In this document: one piece after another, positions 1-6,940 of the stretch
Layout: every line of letters starts with the position of its first letter
How positions within the stretch are numbered: position 1 is the first letter of the stretch
Source: Coriobacteriales bacterium
Lineage (GTDB): Bacteria > Actinomycetota > Coriobacteriia > Coriobacteriales > UBA8131
DNA length: 16,633 nucleotides
Direction: 5' to 3'
NCBI GenBank assembly: GCA_031267175.1
Contig: JAIRZP010000261.1
Coordinates: forward strand, 1 to 16,633
Made by a program: the position numbers and the translations under genes
Notes under the pieces: generated by a model
What the model was told of the DNA's origin: nothing
The model's database searches: none
The model's input: the letters and a program-made list of their open reading frames with translations, nothing else

Positions 1-85
1 CTGTCCCACTGGAGTACGTGGGACAGTTGCCCCGTCCCCCCTCTGTCCCACTTGCCCCGCCGGCCCTGTCCCAAGTGCCCCGCCG
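1..85. repeat. CTGTCCCA-type repeat block with hairpin
   Basis: Positions 1-9 (CTGTCCCAC) and 18-26 (GTGGGACAG) are perfect reverse complements around an 8-nt loop. They are followed by TTGCCCCGTCC. Two direct copies of a 20-nt unit then follow at 43-62 and 66-85, differing at 2 of 20 positions and spaced 23 nt apart (CTGTCCCA, two variable bases, TGCCCCGCCG). The repeats are seen directly. The interpretation as a dispersed REP-like intergenic element is inference; no REP-associated transposase is present in the window. The block ends just before nth, so it occupies the upstream region of that gene. Confidence 0.7.
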
Positions 86-112
86 CTCTGAAGGATGAGG
101 AAGGAAGGCACT

Positions 113-769
113 GTGCCCAGAGAATCACTTGCAGTCAAGCGCAGGCGTGCCGTGGCGGTGCTGGATCGCCTGGCTCCCCTGTACCCGGGAGGAGAGCAGG
201 CTCTGCTGGAATACCACGATCCCTTTACGCTGCTCATAGCGGTGCTTCTCAGCGCCCAAACCACCGACGCGGCCGTCAACAAGGTGACTCCCGAGTTGTT
301 CCGGAGGTGGCCTCGCGCCCAGGAATTGGCCTCGGCCAGCACCGGTGAGGTTGCTGAGGTCATCCACTCTCTGGGGTTTTATAACACCAAGGCAAAGAAC
401 AGCATCCTCTGCGCACAGAAGCTCCTCGCCGACTTTGGAGGTGTGGTGCCCCAGACGATGGAGGAGCTCACCAGCCTGCCGGGCGTGGGACGCAAAACGG
501 CCAACATCGTCTTGAACAGCGCCTTTGGGCATGCGGTGGGCATTGCCGTGGACACGCACGTCTTTCGCATAGCCACGCGCCTGCGCCTGACCTCGGCATC
601 CGAGCCGGTAAAGGCTGAGAGGGACCTGCTCAGGATTATTCCCCAGAGTTACTGGAGCACAGTCAACAGAAGCTGGGTACTGTTCGGCCGCGAATACTGT
701 AGCGCCCGCCGCCCTCACTGCGCGGCCTGCCCAACAAACGACCTCTGCCCCAGCGCGGGCAAAGCCTGA
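113..769 (+). CDS. nth: Endonuclease III (DNA glycosylase/AP lyase)
   Basis: Base-excision repair enzyme that removes oxidised pyrimidines and cleaves the abasic site. From the GTG at 113 the protein has 218 residues, the usual Nth length. The helix-hairpin-helix motif LPGVGRKTANIVL contains the catalytic lysine (about K128), and VDTHVFR supplies the catalytic aspartate (about D147). Cysteines at about 196, 203, 206 and 212 have the C-x6-C-x2-C-x5-C spacing of the family's 4Fe-4S cluster. GTG 113 is preferred because AGGAAGG (98-104) lies 8 nt upstream. The alternative ATG at 95, six codons earlier, has GAAGG directly abutting it. The gene stands alone, preceded by a repeat block and followed by a long-stem hairpin. 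Identification is firm; only the start is uncertain. Confidence 0.95.
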   Translation: MPRESLAVKRRRAVAVLDRLAPLYPGGEQALLEYHDPFTLLIAVLLSAQTTDAAVNKVTPELFRRWPRAQELASASTGEVAEVIHSLGFYNTKAKNSILCAQKLLADFGGVVPQTMEELTSLPGVGRKTANIVLNSAFGHAVGIAVDTHVFRIATRLRLTSASEPVKAERDLLRIIPQSYWSTVNRSWVLFGREYCSARRPHCAACPTNDLCPSAGKA

Positions 770-773
770 GCCG

Positions 774-824
774 GTTCTTTCTTCCTGTGAGCAGGGTGCC
801 CCTATACAGGGTGGAAGAAAGAAC
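774..824. terminator. 12-bp-stem hairpin after nth
   Basis: GTTCTTTCTTCC (774-785) is perfectly complementary to GGAAGAAAGAAC (813-824), giving a 12-bp stem beginning 4 nt after the nth stop codon. The 27-nt loop contains a second small stem, CCCT-ATAC-AGGG. No T-tract follows, so this is not a textbook intrinsic terminator. It could still end nth transcription or protect the 3' end. Confidence 0.45.
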
Positions 825-851
825 GCAAAGCGTACCTGCGCTGACAGAGGA

Positions 852-860
852 TGGTATGCT
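852..860 (+). promoter_or_regulatory. Extended -10 promoter candidate
   Basis: TGGTATGCT fits an extended -10 element (TG-n-TATGCT). It is about 56 nt upstream of the ATG at 916 and would serve the membrane-protein gene. No convincing -35 is seen at the right distance, which is common for extended -10 promoters. Confidence 0.35.
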
Positions 861-915
861 ACAACAGCCAAACAACAAGGAGTCTCTGGCGAATGGCTGT
901 GGGTAAAGCGGTACA

Positions 916-1455
916 ATGGCAAGCGCTATGGACGAGACACTACAGAGCATCAAAACACCGCAACCATCTGCTGACGAACAGCTGCAACCAACCACAGACG
1001 AGGGGCAGCAATCGGCTTCAGGCAAGGAGCAGTTCGCAGAGCCCGATCTGAGCGGACTTCCCCGTATCAACTGGGGTGCGCTCCTGATGCCGGCGGTGTG
1101 GGGCCCGGTCCACGGGCAGTGGATAACCATCCTCTTCTACCCGCTTTGGCTGTTTGCCGATACCAGCTTGACCAATGCCGTCATCTTTGGTGGGCTGGGC
1201 TCAGGATTGCTCTCCACCGGTGGACTCGCAACGATTCTGGCCGCAACGGTTGTTCTCGGAACAGCGGCGGTCACCTTCCTGTATGCGAGCACCGCAGGAC
1301 GCAAGGCCTATCTTCGCGTGGCGGAACGGATGACCCTGCAGGAATACCTGGCCCGCGAGCGGGTCTGGACCGTGGTCTGTGCCCTCATCGCGCTGCTCTT
1401 CATTGTGCTGGCCACCTGGTATAATCTGGCAGTCCGTATTCCCGCGGGAGTTTGA
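916..1455 (+). CDS. Small membrane protein, unrecognised family
   Basis: A 179-residue protein. Residues 1-48 are hydrophilic and rich in Q, E, S and T. Three hydrophobic segments follow at about 55-80, 104-125 and 151-170. The first begins with the conspicuous motif LPRINWGALLMPAVWGPVHG, a tryptophan/proline/glycine-rich signature that looks like a conserved family feature; I cannot name the family with confidence. A positively charged stretch (about 128-150, including GRKAYLRVAER) lies between segments two and three. The start is not decided: ATG 916 and ATG 928 are both possible and neither has a good ribosome-binding site. The gene is monocistronic and convergent with ogt. Function is unknown; location in the cytoplasmic membrane is inferred. 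Confidence 0.75.
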   Translation: MASAMDETLQSIKTPQPSADEQLQPTTDEGQQSASGKEQFAEPDLSGLPRINWGALLMPAVWGPVHGQWITILFYPLWLFADTSLTNAVIFGGLGSGLLSTGGLATILAATVVLGTAAVTFLYASTAGRKAYLRVAERMTLQEYLARERVWTVVCALIALLFIVLATWYNLAVRIPAGV

Positions 1456-1483
1456 TTGGCTGGAACCTGTGCCGCGGTATAAT
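1456..1483 (+). promoter_or_regulatory. Orphan plus-strand promoter candidate
   Basis: A perfect TATAAT at 1478-1483 is preceded, with a 16-nt spacer, by TTGGCT at 1456-1461. It starts right after the membrane-protein stop codon and points into the 3' end of the opposing ogt gene. A second -35-like TTGACA (1489-1494), 17 nt before CATCAT (1512-1517), has the same orientation. No plus-strand gene follows, so any product would be a short RNA or ogt antisense RNA. Confidence 0.3.
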
Positions 1484-1547
1484 ACGGGTTGACAGCGCAA
1501 CACAGGCTGCTCATCATTACATCAAGCGGAGAGGCTCGCTCGGAGTA

Positions 1548-1563
1548 GCAGCTGAGTAGCTGC
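1548..1563. terminator. Hairpin between convergent genes
   Basis: GCAGCT-GAGT-AGCTGC is a perfect 6-bp stem with a 4-nt loop. It lies directly after the ogt stop codon (1567-1565 on the minus strand). There is no T-tract on either strand. It is positioned to end ogt transcripts, or plus-strand transcripts entering from the candidate promoter at 1456-1483. Confidence 0.35.
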
Positions 1564-1564
1564 C

Positions 1565-2104
1565 TTACAACGCCGTGCCCCTGGTGGGCGTGCGGAAACG
1601 CGTCATATCCACGCCCTCCAGGGTGAGCAGCTTGATTTTCTTGTCGATGCCGCCCGCATAGCCGGTGAGGCTGCCGCCGGAGCCCACGACACGATGGCAG
1701 GGTATGATGATCGAGATGGGGTTATGTCCCACCGCCCCGCCCACTGCGCGGGCAGACATCTTCTCCTTGCCCATCCGCTTGGCCACCCCGGCGGCCAGGG
1801 CTCCGTAGGTGCTTGTCTCGCCATAGGGAATCTCTCCGAGCAGAGCCCAGACCGTCTGGCGGAACTCGCCGCCCAGGGGTGCCAGGGCAATCTCAGCGAT
1901 CTCCGGCCTCAGCCCCGCAAAATAGCGGTCGAGCCAGTTTTTCACCGTAGCGAAGGCAGTAAGGCCATCATCCCTTTGCAGGGGAAGCGGCACACTGGCA
2001 CTGTGGTACTTCTGCCCGGCTAACCAGAGCCCCGCCAGGTGTTCGCCGTCCGAGGCCAGCGTCAACAGTCCTACCGGCGATTCGTATTCGGTTACGTAGT
2101 ACAT
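1565..2104 (-). CDS. ogt: Methylated-DNA--protein-cysteine S-methyltransferase
   Basis: Suicide repair protein that transfers methyl groups from O6-methylguanine (and O4-methylthymine) to its own cysteine. The 179-residue protein carries the family's active site PCHRV with acceptor cysteine C136. It also has SARAVGGAVGHNPI (arginine finger about R119, asparagine about N128) and the downstream GGSLTGYAGG substrate-loop region. Length matches Ogt/AdaB single-domain enzymes. The ATG is preceded by AAAAGGAGA at good spacing. It lies 72 nt downstream of the Ada-AlkA fusion on the same strand, so the two are probably co-transcribed; together they supply activities that E. coli Ada combines in one protein. 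Confidence 0.93.
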   Translation of the reverse strand: MYYVTEYESPVGLLTLASDGEHLAGLWLAGQKYHSASVPLPLQRDDGLTAFATVKNWLDRYFAGLRPEIAEIALAPLGGEFRQTVWALLGEIPYGETSTYGALAAGVAKRMGKEKMSARAVGGAVGHNPISIIIPCHRVVGSGGSLTGYAGGIDKKIKLLTLEGVDMTRFRTPTRGTAL

Positions 2105-2176
2105 GGCATCTCCTTTTCATCCTTGTTCAGAACTGTGTCAAGTGGCTTATCTCGGGGAGGTCGAGGCGGGGAGGGT

Positions 2177-3649
2177 TCATCGCGGGGCCGCAAGTGAGTT
2201 CCACAGCGCCAGCGTCGCGTAGCTCCGCCAGGGCCGCCAGCCCTCCGACAATTCGCGTATCTGCTGGGGATTGTACCCCGCGAGCGCCTTCTTTATGCCG
2301 TGGTCCGTAGGGAGGAAGGCATCTGGCCAGCCCATCGCACGCATGGCGATATACTGTGCCGACCAGGGCCCTATCCCCGGCAGGGCCAGGAGCTTTGCTA
2401 TCTCGGTCTGTGGTTGGGCGCTCGGGCCAAAGTCGATGCTGCCGGCAACAAAACTCTCGGCCAGCTTCCGGATGGTTTTCGCGCGGGCCGAGATAATGCC
2501 CAGCACTCCGAGACGGTCCGTTATCGTGTCTCCCAGAGCGAGGATGGCTTCCGGGGTGGGAAAGGCGTGCGTCAGGCCCTCGGGTGTCCCCTGCAAAGGC
2601 GTGCCCAGGCTCTCTGCCATTCTCGCCGCCAGGGTTCCTGCCGCCTTGACGGTTATCTGCTGGCCGAGCACCGTGCGCACGCACATCTCAAAGGCATCAA
2701 AGCAGCCCGGAACGCGCAGGCCCCGCACAAAGGCACCGGGCCTGATGCTGTCCAGATGTTCAAGTACCTCACTAATCGAGTCCGGCTCGCAGTACAGGTC
2801 AAACAGGCTCTTGACCCGCGCACATACCTGCGTGAGGACAGGCAGCAGGTTTGCGGAGACGGTCAGGGAGAGCGCGTGTTTCTGCTCGTTGTTGCTCACC
2901 CGTATCCAGCCCAGACGCTCCTCACCCGCGAGGGAGACGAGGCGGACACTGCGCAGGTAGCTGCCGTCGCGCACAGCCTCAACGCCGCGAATCGCGCGCA
3001 GGGCGAGAAAGTCCAACATCTCACTCCATCGATACGGCGGGCGATAGCCCAGATTGAGGGTAATATCCTCGTGCTCACCGCCCGCTCGGGCTCGTTTGCG
3101 AAGCGCTGTTGGGGACATTCTGTAGCGCGTCTTGAACAGCTCGTTGAAGCGGCGAAGGCTGCCAAAGCCGGAGGTCATGGCCACCTCCGATATCGGTAGG
3201 TTCGTGTCGGTGAGCAGGCTTTTGGCAAGCAGCAGACGTAGTGTCTGAAGGTATTGCACGGGCGAGACACGGTACTCCAATGCAAAGACCCTGCGCAGGT
3301 GCCGTGCGGTGCATCCAAGTTTTCCTGCCAGGGCGTCCAGGTTCAGGCCATGCTGGCAGTGTTCCTCGAGCAGTCGCGTCGCCCGGCGCACCAGCGAGGA
3401 CCTGGCATCGGTTATGGACAGGCCCGGCGCTAGCTCCGGCCTGCACAGGAGACAGGGCCGAAATCCGGCCTGCTCAGCCTCTGCCGCCGTGGCATAGAAG
3501 CTGCAGTTCTCCTCACGGGGCAGTTTGGCTCGGCAGACAGGGCGACAGTAGATTCCCGTGGAAGATACCCCCACAAAGAAGCGCCCATCAAAACGCGCGT
3601 CTTTGGCCTTGAGAGCGGCGTACCAGATCTGGTGCTCGCTTTCAGTCAT
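2177..3649 (-). CDS. Ada(N)-AraC-AlkA fusion: alkylation regulator and 3-methyladenine glycosylase
   Basis: A 490-residue three-part protein. Residues 1-75 are the Ada zinc domain with cysteines C35, C39, C66 and C69 (YCRPVC and CLLC); C35 is the expected methyl-phosphotriester acceptor. Residues about 85-185 are an AraC-type double helix-turn-helix, including the signature region SEVAMTSGFGSLRRFNELFK. Residues about 195-490 form an AlkA-type glycosylase with N-terminal domain, helix-hairpin-helix LPGIGPWSAQYIAMR (423-437) and catalytic aspartate D449 in LPTDHGIKK. In this family, methyl transfer to the zinc-site cysteine turns the protein into a transcription activator, while the AlkA part excises 3-methyladenine. 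There is no O6-methyltransferase domain; ogt supplies it next door. The ATG is weakly preceded by GGGT. Confidence 0.93.
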   Translation of the reverse strand: MTESEHQIWYAALKAKDARFDGRFFVGVSSTGIYCRPVCRAKLPREENCSFYATAAEAEQAGFRPCLLCRPELAPGLSITDARSSLVRRATRLLEEHCQHGLNLDALAGKLGCTARHLRRVFALEYRVSPVQYLQTLRLLLAKSLLTDTNLPISEVAMTSGFGSLRRFNELFKTRYRMSPTALRKRARAGGEHEDITLNLGYRPPYRWSEMLDFLALRAIRGVEAVRDGSYLRSVRLVSLAGEERLGWIRVSNNEQKHALSLTVSANLLPVLTQVCARVKSLFDLYCEPDSISEVLEHLDSIRPGAFVRGLRVPGCFDAFEMCVRTVLGQQITVKAAGTLAARMAESLGTPLQGTPEGLTHAFPTPEAILALGDTITDRLGVLGIISARAKTIRKLAESFVAGSIDFGPSAQPQTEIAKLLALPGIGPWSAQYIAMRAMGWPDAFLPTDHGIKKALAGYNPQQIRELSEGWRPWRSYATLALWNSLAAPR

Positions 3650-3712
3650 AGCTCATACCCGATGCCTTCCTCTCACTTTTGCCTCTCAGGTTCCGCGCAC
3701 CCATGCCTGCTT

Positions 3713-3735
3713 AGACAGCAGAAGCTGCGCTGTCT
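3713..3735 (-). promoter_or_regulatory. Hairpin in the ada-alkA leader
   Basis: AGACAGC (3713-3719) and GCTGTCT (3729-3735) form a perfect 7-bp inverted repeat with a 9-nt loop. It falls in the inferred untranslated leader between the promoter and the start codon at 3649. It could be an RNA stem or a protein-binding site; neither is established. Confidence 0.35.
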
Positions 3736-3753
3736 GCAAGGTGCCCTTCAAAC

Positions 3754-3801
3754 AGTATAGAGCTACAGGGAAACTATACTCGCGCTTTTCGGACCTGTCT
3801 A
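3754..3801 (-). promoter_or_regulatory. ada-alkA promoter with inverted-repeat operator
   Basis: On the minus strand, TAGACA (3801-3796) and TATAGT (3778-3773) are separated by exactly 17 nt, a good sigma-70-type promoter for the ada-alkA and ogt genes. A perfect 7-bp inverted repeat, AGTATAG (3754-3760) and CTATACT (3774-3780) with a 13-nt spacer, covers the -10 element and the expected transcription start. This looks like an operator for a dimeric regulator. The sequence match is direct; regulator identity is unknown. Confidence 0.5.
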
Positions 3802-3867
3802 CAGGGGGAGAGACGGTACCACAATGCAGCAACAGTCAAAAACAGACAGTCCAGTACCCGTTTTGTG

Positions 3868-5352
3868 TCAAGGAGACAGAGCATCAGTCTCCCTTTCTTT
3901 GCTACTTTGTTGAGGTTTCTTCTCCCTCATCGTCTTTGCCATCAACAGAACCAGTGCGGGGAGTATCAGGTAGAGCATGGCCGAGTAGCGATAGCAGGCT
4001 ACCGGGGCCGCCACAAAGAACGACAGCAGGGTTGACCAGAGCGGGGTGGCGATGATGAGCAGGCTCCAGCGCCGCTTGGCTATCGAAACGACAAGAACGG
4101 CCAGGCAGAGGTAGAAGGGGAGCGCGATGTTAAAGAAAACCCCCTTGAGCACATCCGTGATAACAGGAACCGGCCTCGCGGTCATCAGGTAGTCCCAGCC
4201 GAGGACAGCCGCGTCGCGGAGCGTGCTTCTCCTTCCCATTGTTTCGTAAAACCCCTCGCTCAGCTGCGCCTTTCCCCCGAATTCCTGTTCTACGTACTCC
4301 GGCGTCCAGACATACGACAGCGTAAAGTCCACCGCGTTCATGTATTCGTTATGGCTCGGTTGGTCGCCCCAAAGCCAGAACGATCGCGTCACATCAAGAT
4401 AGGCGTTGGCATAGGATCCGGGATTTTGAATACCCAGGGCAATCCAGTCGGCCAGGAACTGCGCGTCGGGCTCGATCCCTCTCTTCTCGTTGTCGGCGAG
4501 AGAAGGCAGATAGTTCTCTCTCCAGTATTCCTCCGGGTGAATCTCGTCGAGCCGTGCCTTGATGTCGTCCGGTATCGTGCCGCCGTCTACGTAGACGCGC
4601 GCTATCTGCTGTGCGGGAATCGAGACCAACTCCTGCGCAGGGCTCGGGGCCACCTGTGCAAGTCTGGCCACACCCTGGGTCAGGGCAAAGGCCAGGGCCA
4701 GCACGGCGGTTGCGGCCAGAATCTGCCGCCATCTGGCTCTATAGCACAGCAGGAGGATGAGCAGGATGAAAAACACCAGCAGCACCGCGTTCTTGCGCAG
4801 CTCCAAAGCGATAAAGAGAAAGACCGCGAGCCTTATCCAGTTGCCTGGCGAGCGCAGCCACGCACCCTTGCTGTGGACGATCTCGATGATAAAAACGGTG
4901 AGGGGGAGCAGGGCTATCATGAAGGCGCTCTCCGTTGAGTAGAGCACGTTGGTGTAGAACAAGAAGCTGGGGCTGAGGGCAAAGACGGCGGTAAGTACCA
5001 GACAGGCCCTTTGACTGGCAAGGATGCCCAGCGAACGAAGCCTGACGAGCGACCAGGCACAGCTGAGCGAAAACAGCACATCGTAGACGAGGCCATAGGC
5101 TCCCAGGCCCTGTGCGTTATCAAAGAAGGGAAAGGTCAGGACCGTATAGACGATGGAATGCCATTGATCCGGCTCGCCTATCTTGAGCCGAATGGACGAG
5201 TACACCTGATCCGCCTGCAAAAACCCCGGCCACACCAGGAAGAACAGCACGATAAGATTGGGCAGCAGCACCAAAGTACCCAGCAGCACAAGTTCCTGCC
5301 GGTCTTCAAGATCGTTGCTTAAAAGTCTTTTGAGATTCTGCATAGATAGCAT
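3868..5352 (-). CDS. Polytopic membrane protein, GT-C/DUF6020-like
   Basis: About 494 residues from the ATG at 5352 (a TTG at 5388 would add 12 and overlap the upstream stop). Neither start has a clear ribosome-binding site. Numerous hydrophobic segments flank one large soluble loop in the middle (about residues 235-385), the layout of GT-C-fold lipid-linked glycosyltransferases. The first loop reads WPGFLQADQVYSS with an acidic residue near D48 and is followed by QWHSIVYTVL. An acidic first loop followed by His is typical of DUF6020/GT-C proteins, so an envelope glycosyl- or sugar-transferase role is inferred, not shown. The C-terminus is short, charged and cytoplasmic-looking. It is the last gene of a four-gene minus-strand operon, 25 nt after the HAD gene's stop. 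Confidence 0.7.
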   Translation of the reverse strand: MLSMQNLKRLLSNDLEDRQELVLLGTLVLLPNLIVLFFLVWPGFLQADQVYSSIRLKIGEPDQWHSIVYTVLTFPFFDNAQGLGAYGLVYDVLFSLSCAWSLVRLRSLGILASQRACLVLTAVFALSPSFLFYTNVLYSTESAFMIALLPLTVFIIEIVHSKGAWLRSPGNWIRLAVFLFIALELRKNAVLLVFFILLILLLCYRARWRQILAATAVLALAFALTQGVARLAQVAPSPAQELVSIPAQQIARVYVDGGTIPDDIKARLDEIHPEEYWRENYLPSLADNEKRGIEPDAQFLADWIALGIQNPGSYANAYLDVTRSFWLWGDQPSHNEYMNAVDFTLSYVWTPEYVEQEFGGKAQLSEGFYETMGRRSTLRDAAVLGWDYLMTARPVPVITDVLKGVFFNIALPFYLCLAVLVVSIAKRRWSLLIIATPLWSTLLSFFVAAPVACYRYSAMLYLILPALVLLMAKTMREKKPQQSSKERETDALSP

Positions 5353-5377
5353 GGTACCAAAAACCCAGGTACGGCAA

Positions 5378-6016
5378 CTACCCGGCAAACAGTTCCGGCA
5401 ACTCCCCGATGTCTGCCAGGAGTACTTCTGCCCCGGCGTCTACGAGTTCCTGCTCGGTGAACATGCCCCAGAGCGCCCCCACGGCAAACATCTCCGCTGA
5501 GCGAGCGGCCTGCATATCAAAGGGGCTGTCACCAACATAGGCGCAGCTTTCTGCCGAAAGCCCCATACGCTCAGCGGCCTCGAGCAGCGGCCCTGGCTTG
5601 GGCTTATGTTCTGCCGTGTCGTCGGATCCCAGCAGAAACTCAAAAAAACTGCTCAGGCCCATACGCTCAAGGCCCTGCTCAGCCGGGGCATGCCGCTTGG
5701 ACGTGACCACGGCGAGGCGCAGGCCCTGCTCCTCAAGCTTGGAGAGGGCTTCCGGAACCCCGTCAAACCCGCCCAGCATGGTCTTGCTCACTATCGCGTT
5801 GTTCTCCAGATACGCCTGCAGGAGCGCCTCGCTCTTATCGGGGGCAATCAGCTCCATCTGGGTTTTAAGGGGAATACCAACGAGAGAGAGGAGCTTATCA
5901 TCCGGTGGGAGCGTGTCCGGGCCGAGCACCTTGGCATAGGCATAGCGAAACGAATTGAGTATCATGTCGCGGGTGTCGAGCAGGGTGCCGTCGAGGTCAA
6001 AAAGTACTGCTTTCAA
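5378..6016 (-). CDS. HAD-IA phosphatase, PGP/PpaX-like
   Basis: A 212-residue haloacid dehalogenase-superfamily hydrolase. Motif I is DLDGT with nucleophile D7 and acid/base D9; motif II is VTSK (T105); motif III lysine is in HKPKP (about K138); motif IV is GDSPFDM (D163, D167). An alpha-helical cap lies between motifs I and II. Length and motifs fit phosphoglycolate phosphatase or pyrophosphatase PpaX; the actual substrate cannot be told. Translation starts at TTG, supported by AGGAGA five nt upstream. That ribosome-binding site overlaps the TAG stop of the preceding HAD gene, so the two are translationally coupled. Confidence 0.88.
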   Translation of the reverse strand: MKAVLFDLDGTLLDTRDMILNSFRYAYAKVLGPDTLPPDDKLLSLVGIPLKTQMELIAPDKSEALLQAYLENNAIVSKTMLGGFDGVPEALSKLEEQGLRLAVVTSKRHAPAEQGLERMGLSSFFEFLLGSDDTAEHKPKPGPLLEAAERMGLSAESCAYVGDSPFDMQAARSAEMFAVGALWGMFTEQELVDAGAEVLLADIGELPELFAG

Positions 6017-6025
6017 GAGGTTCTC

Positions 6026-6940
6026 CTATTCATGTTTGGCCTTGAGGAGCGCGTGGGCAAACTCCACCCAGCCATCTACGGTGGGCAGGGTGGTGGTAAA
6101 CAGGGTTGCAGGGTCTGCCACATGTGCCTCCGCATAGGGCAGTGGGCCGGGCTTCTTGTGGTTGTCCACCAGGACAAAACTGCCGGTGTACATGCCCATG
6201 CTCACATCTCCTTCCGCGTCGCCGATGGCTACGGCGTGCTGTGGTACCAGGCCCTTGGCAGCCATGTCGGCAGCCACAGCCTTGCCCTTGCCTGTGCCCC
6301 GCGGCATGAGGTGATACACATGGATATCCTCAACGTCGAGCAGGCCGTGGTTCTTGGGATGGATTATCCCGTTGTCGAGCAGCTGCAGGGGGAGCTCACA
6401 CTGCGCGAGCATGCTATCCGCCTCTCCGCCCGGCCTGGTGTCGATATTGCCCCGCATCAAGAAGGTCACCTCTCTCTGACTGCCCCTCAACTCGTGGATT
6501 TCAAGCCTCCCCCGGAAGCAGGTGAGCAGGGTTTGTATCACGCCGTGTTTGGCAATCAGCTCATGGGGTGTCCTGTCGGCCGTATGGTCGTAGTCCTGGT
6601 CAAAGTGCTCAGCGGTCCATTCTCCCAGATCAAAGCGCTTCTGGGCACCAGCGCCATAGCCATACTGCACGACGCATCCCATCTCCGCGATAAACTGCTC
6701 AAGATTGGCAAGGCGCATGACCTCTGTGCTGGATACGGCATCGCGCCCGGTAACGATAATGACCTTGATATGTGCCTGCTTCAACCGCACGAGGGCCTTG
6801 GCCAGGCTGGTTGAGGGCCTGCCCTGATGATTGGCAAGCATGCGGCCACCCGGTGCCAGCAGTGTGCCGTCCAGGTCGGTGTACACGTGGCTTATCTGTG
6901 CCAGGGCGGCCTCTGCCGCCGGTGAGTCAAGCGTCTGCAT
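6026..6940 (-). CDS. HAD-IIB (Cof-type) phosphatase
   Basis: About 304 residues from ATG 6940. Motifs are YTDLDGTLL (nucleophile D22, D24), IVTGRD (T64), lysine in GTGKGKAVAADMAAKG (about K220) and GDAEGDVSM (D241, D245). The large cap inserted between motifs II and III is typical of the IIB group, which includes sugar phosphatases, phosphomannomutase-like and mannosyl-3-phosphoglycerate phosphatase-like enzymes. The substrate is unknown. A TTG at 6955 would give 309 residues, but GAGGAGA touches that codon directly; ATG 6940 has GAGGAG three nt upstream. ATG 6940 overlaps the stop of the MocA-HD gene by 14 nt, indicating coupling. It is second in the operon. Confidence 0.85.
   Translation of the reverse strand: MQTLDSPAAEAALAQISHVYTDLDGTLLAPGGRMLANHQGRPSTSLAKALVRLKQAHIKVIIVTGRDAVSSTEVMRLANLEQFIAEMGCVVQYGYGAGAQKRFDLGEWTAEHFDQDYDHTADRTPHELIAKHGVIQTLLTCFRGRLEIHELRGSQREVTFLMRGNIDTRPGGEADSMLAQCELPLQLLDNGIIHPKNHGLLDVEDIHVYHLMPRGTGKGKAVAADMAAKGLVPQHAVAIGDAEGDVSMGMYTGSFVLVDNHKKPGPLPYAEAHVADPATLFTTTLPTVDGWVEFAHALLKAKHE

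Noticed and set aside
1..85. Repeat block as a CRISPR fragment
   Set aside because: Units are adjacent with only 3 nt between them and no spacers of 25-40 nt; no cas gene is present.
851..1051. 66-codon frame beginning at the extended -10 element
   Set aside because: It starts inside the promoter candidate and overlaps the better-supported membrane-protein gene in another frame.
2271..3199. Overlapping plus-strand frames opposite ada-alkA
   Set aside because: The minus strand encodes a continuous 490-residue protein with all expected motifs; these frames have no supporting signals.
3871..3892. GGAGAC/GTCTCC inverted repeat at the end of the membrane-protein gene
   Set aside because: It lies within the last codons before the stop and is not followed by a T-tract, so a terminator call is not supported.
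3558..4055. 165-codon plus-strand frame across the ada-alkA promoter
   Set aside because: It crosses the promoter, the inverted repeat and two gene ends; no ribosome-binding site or domain.
5606..6814. Open frame of 402 codons on the plus strand across the two HAD genes
   Set aside because: It runs antisense through two genes with intact HAD motifs and their coupled junction.
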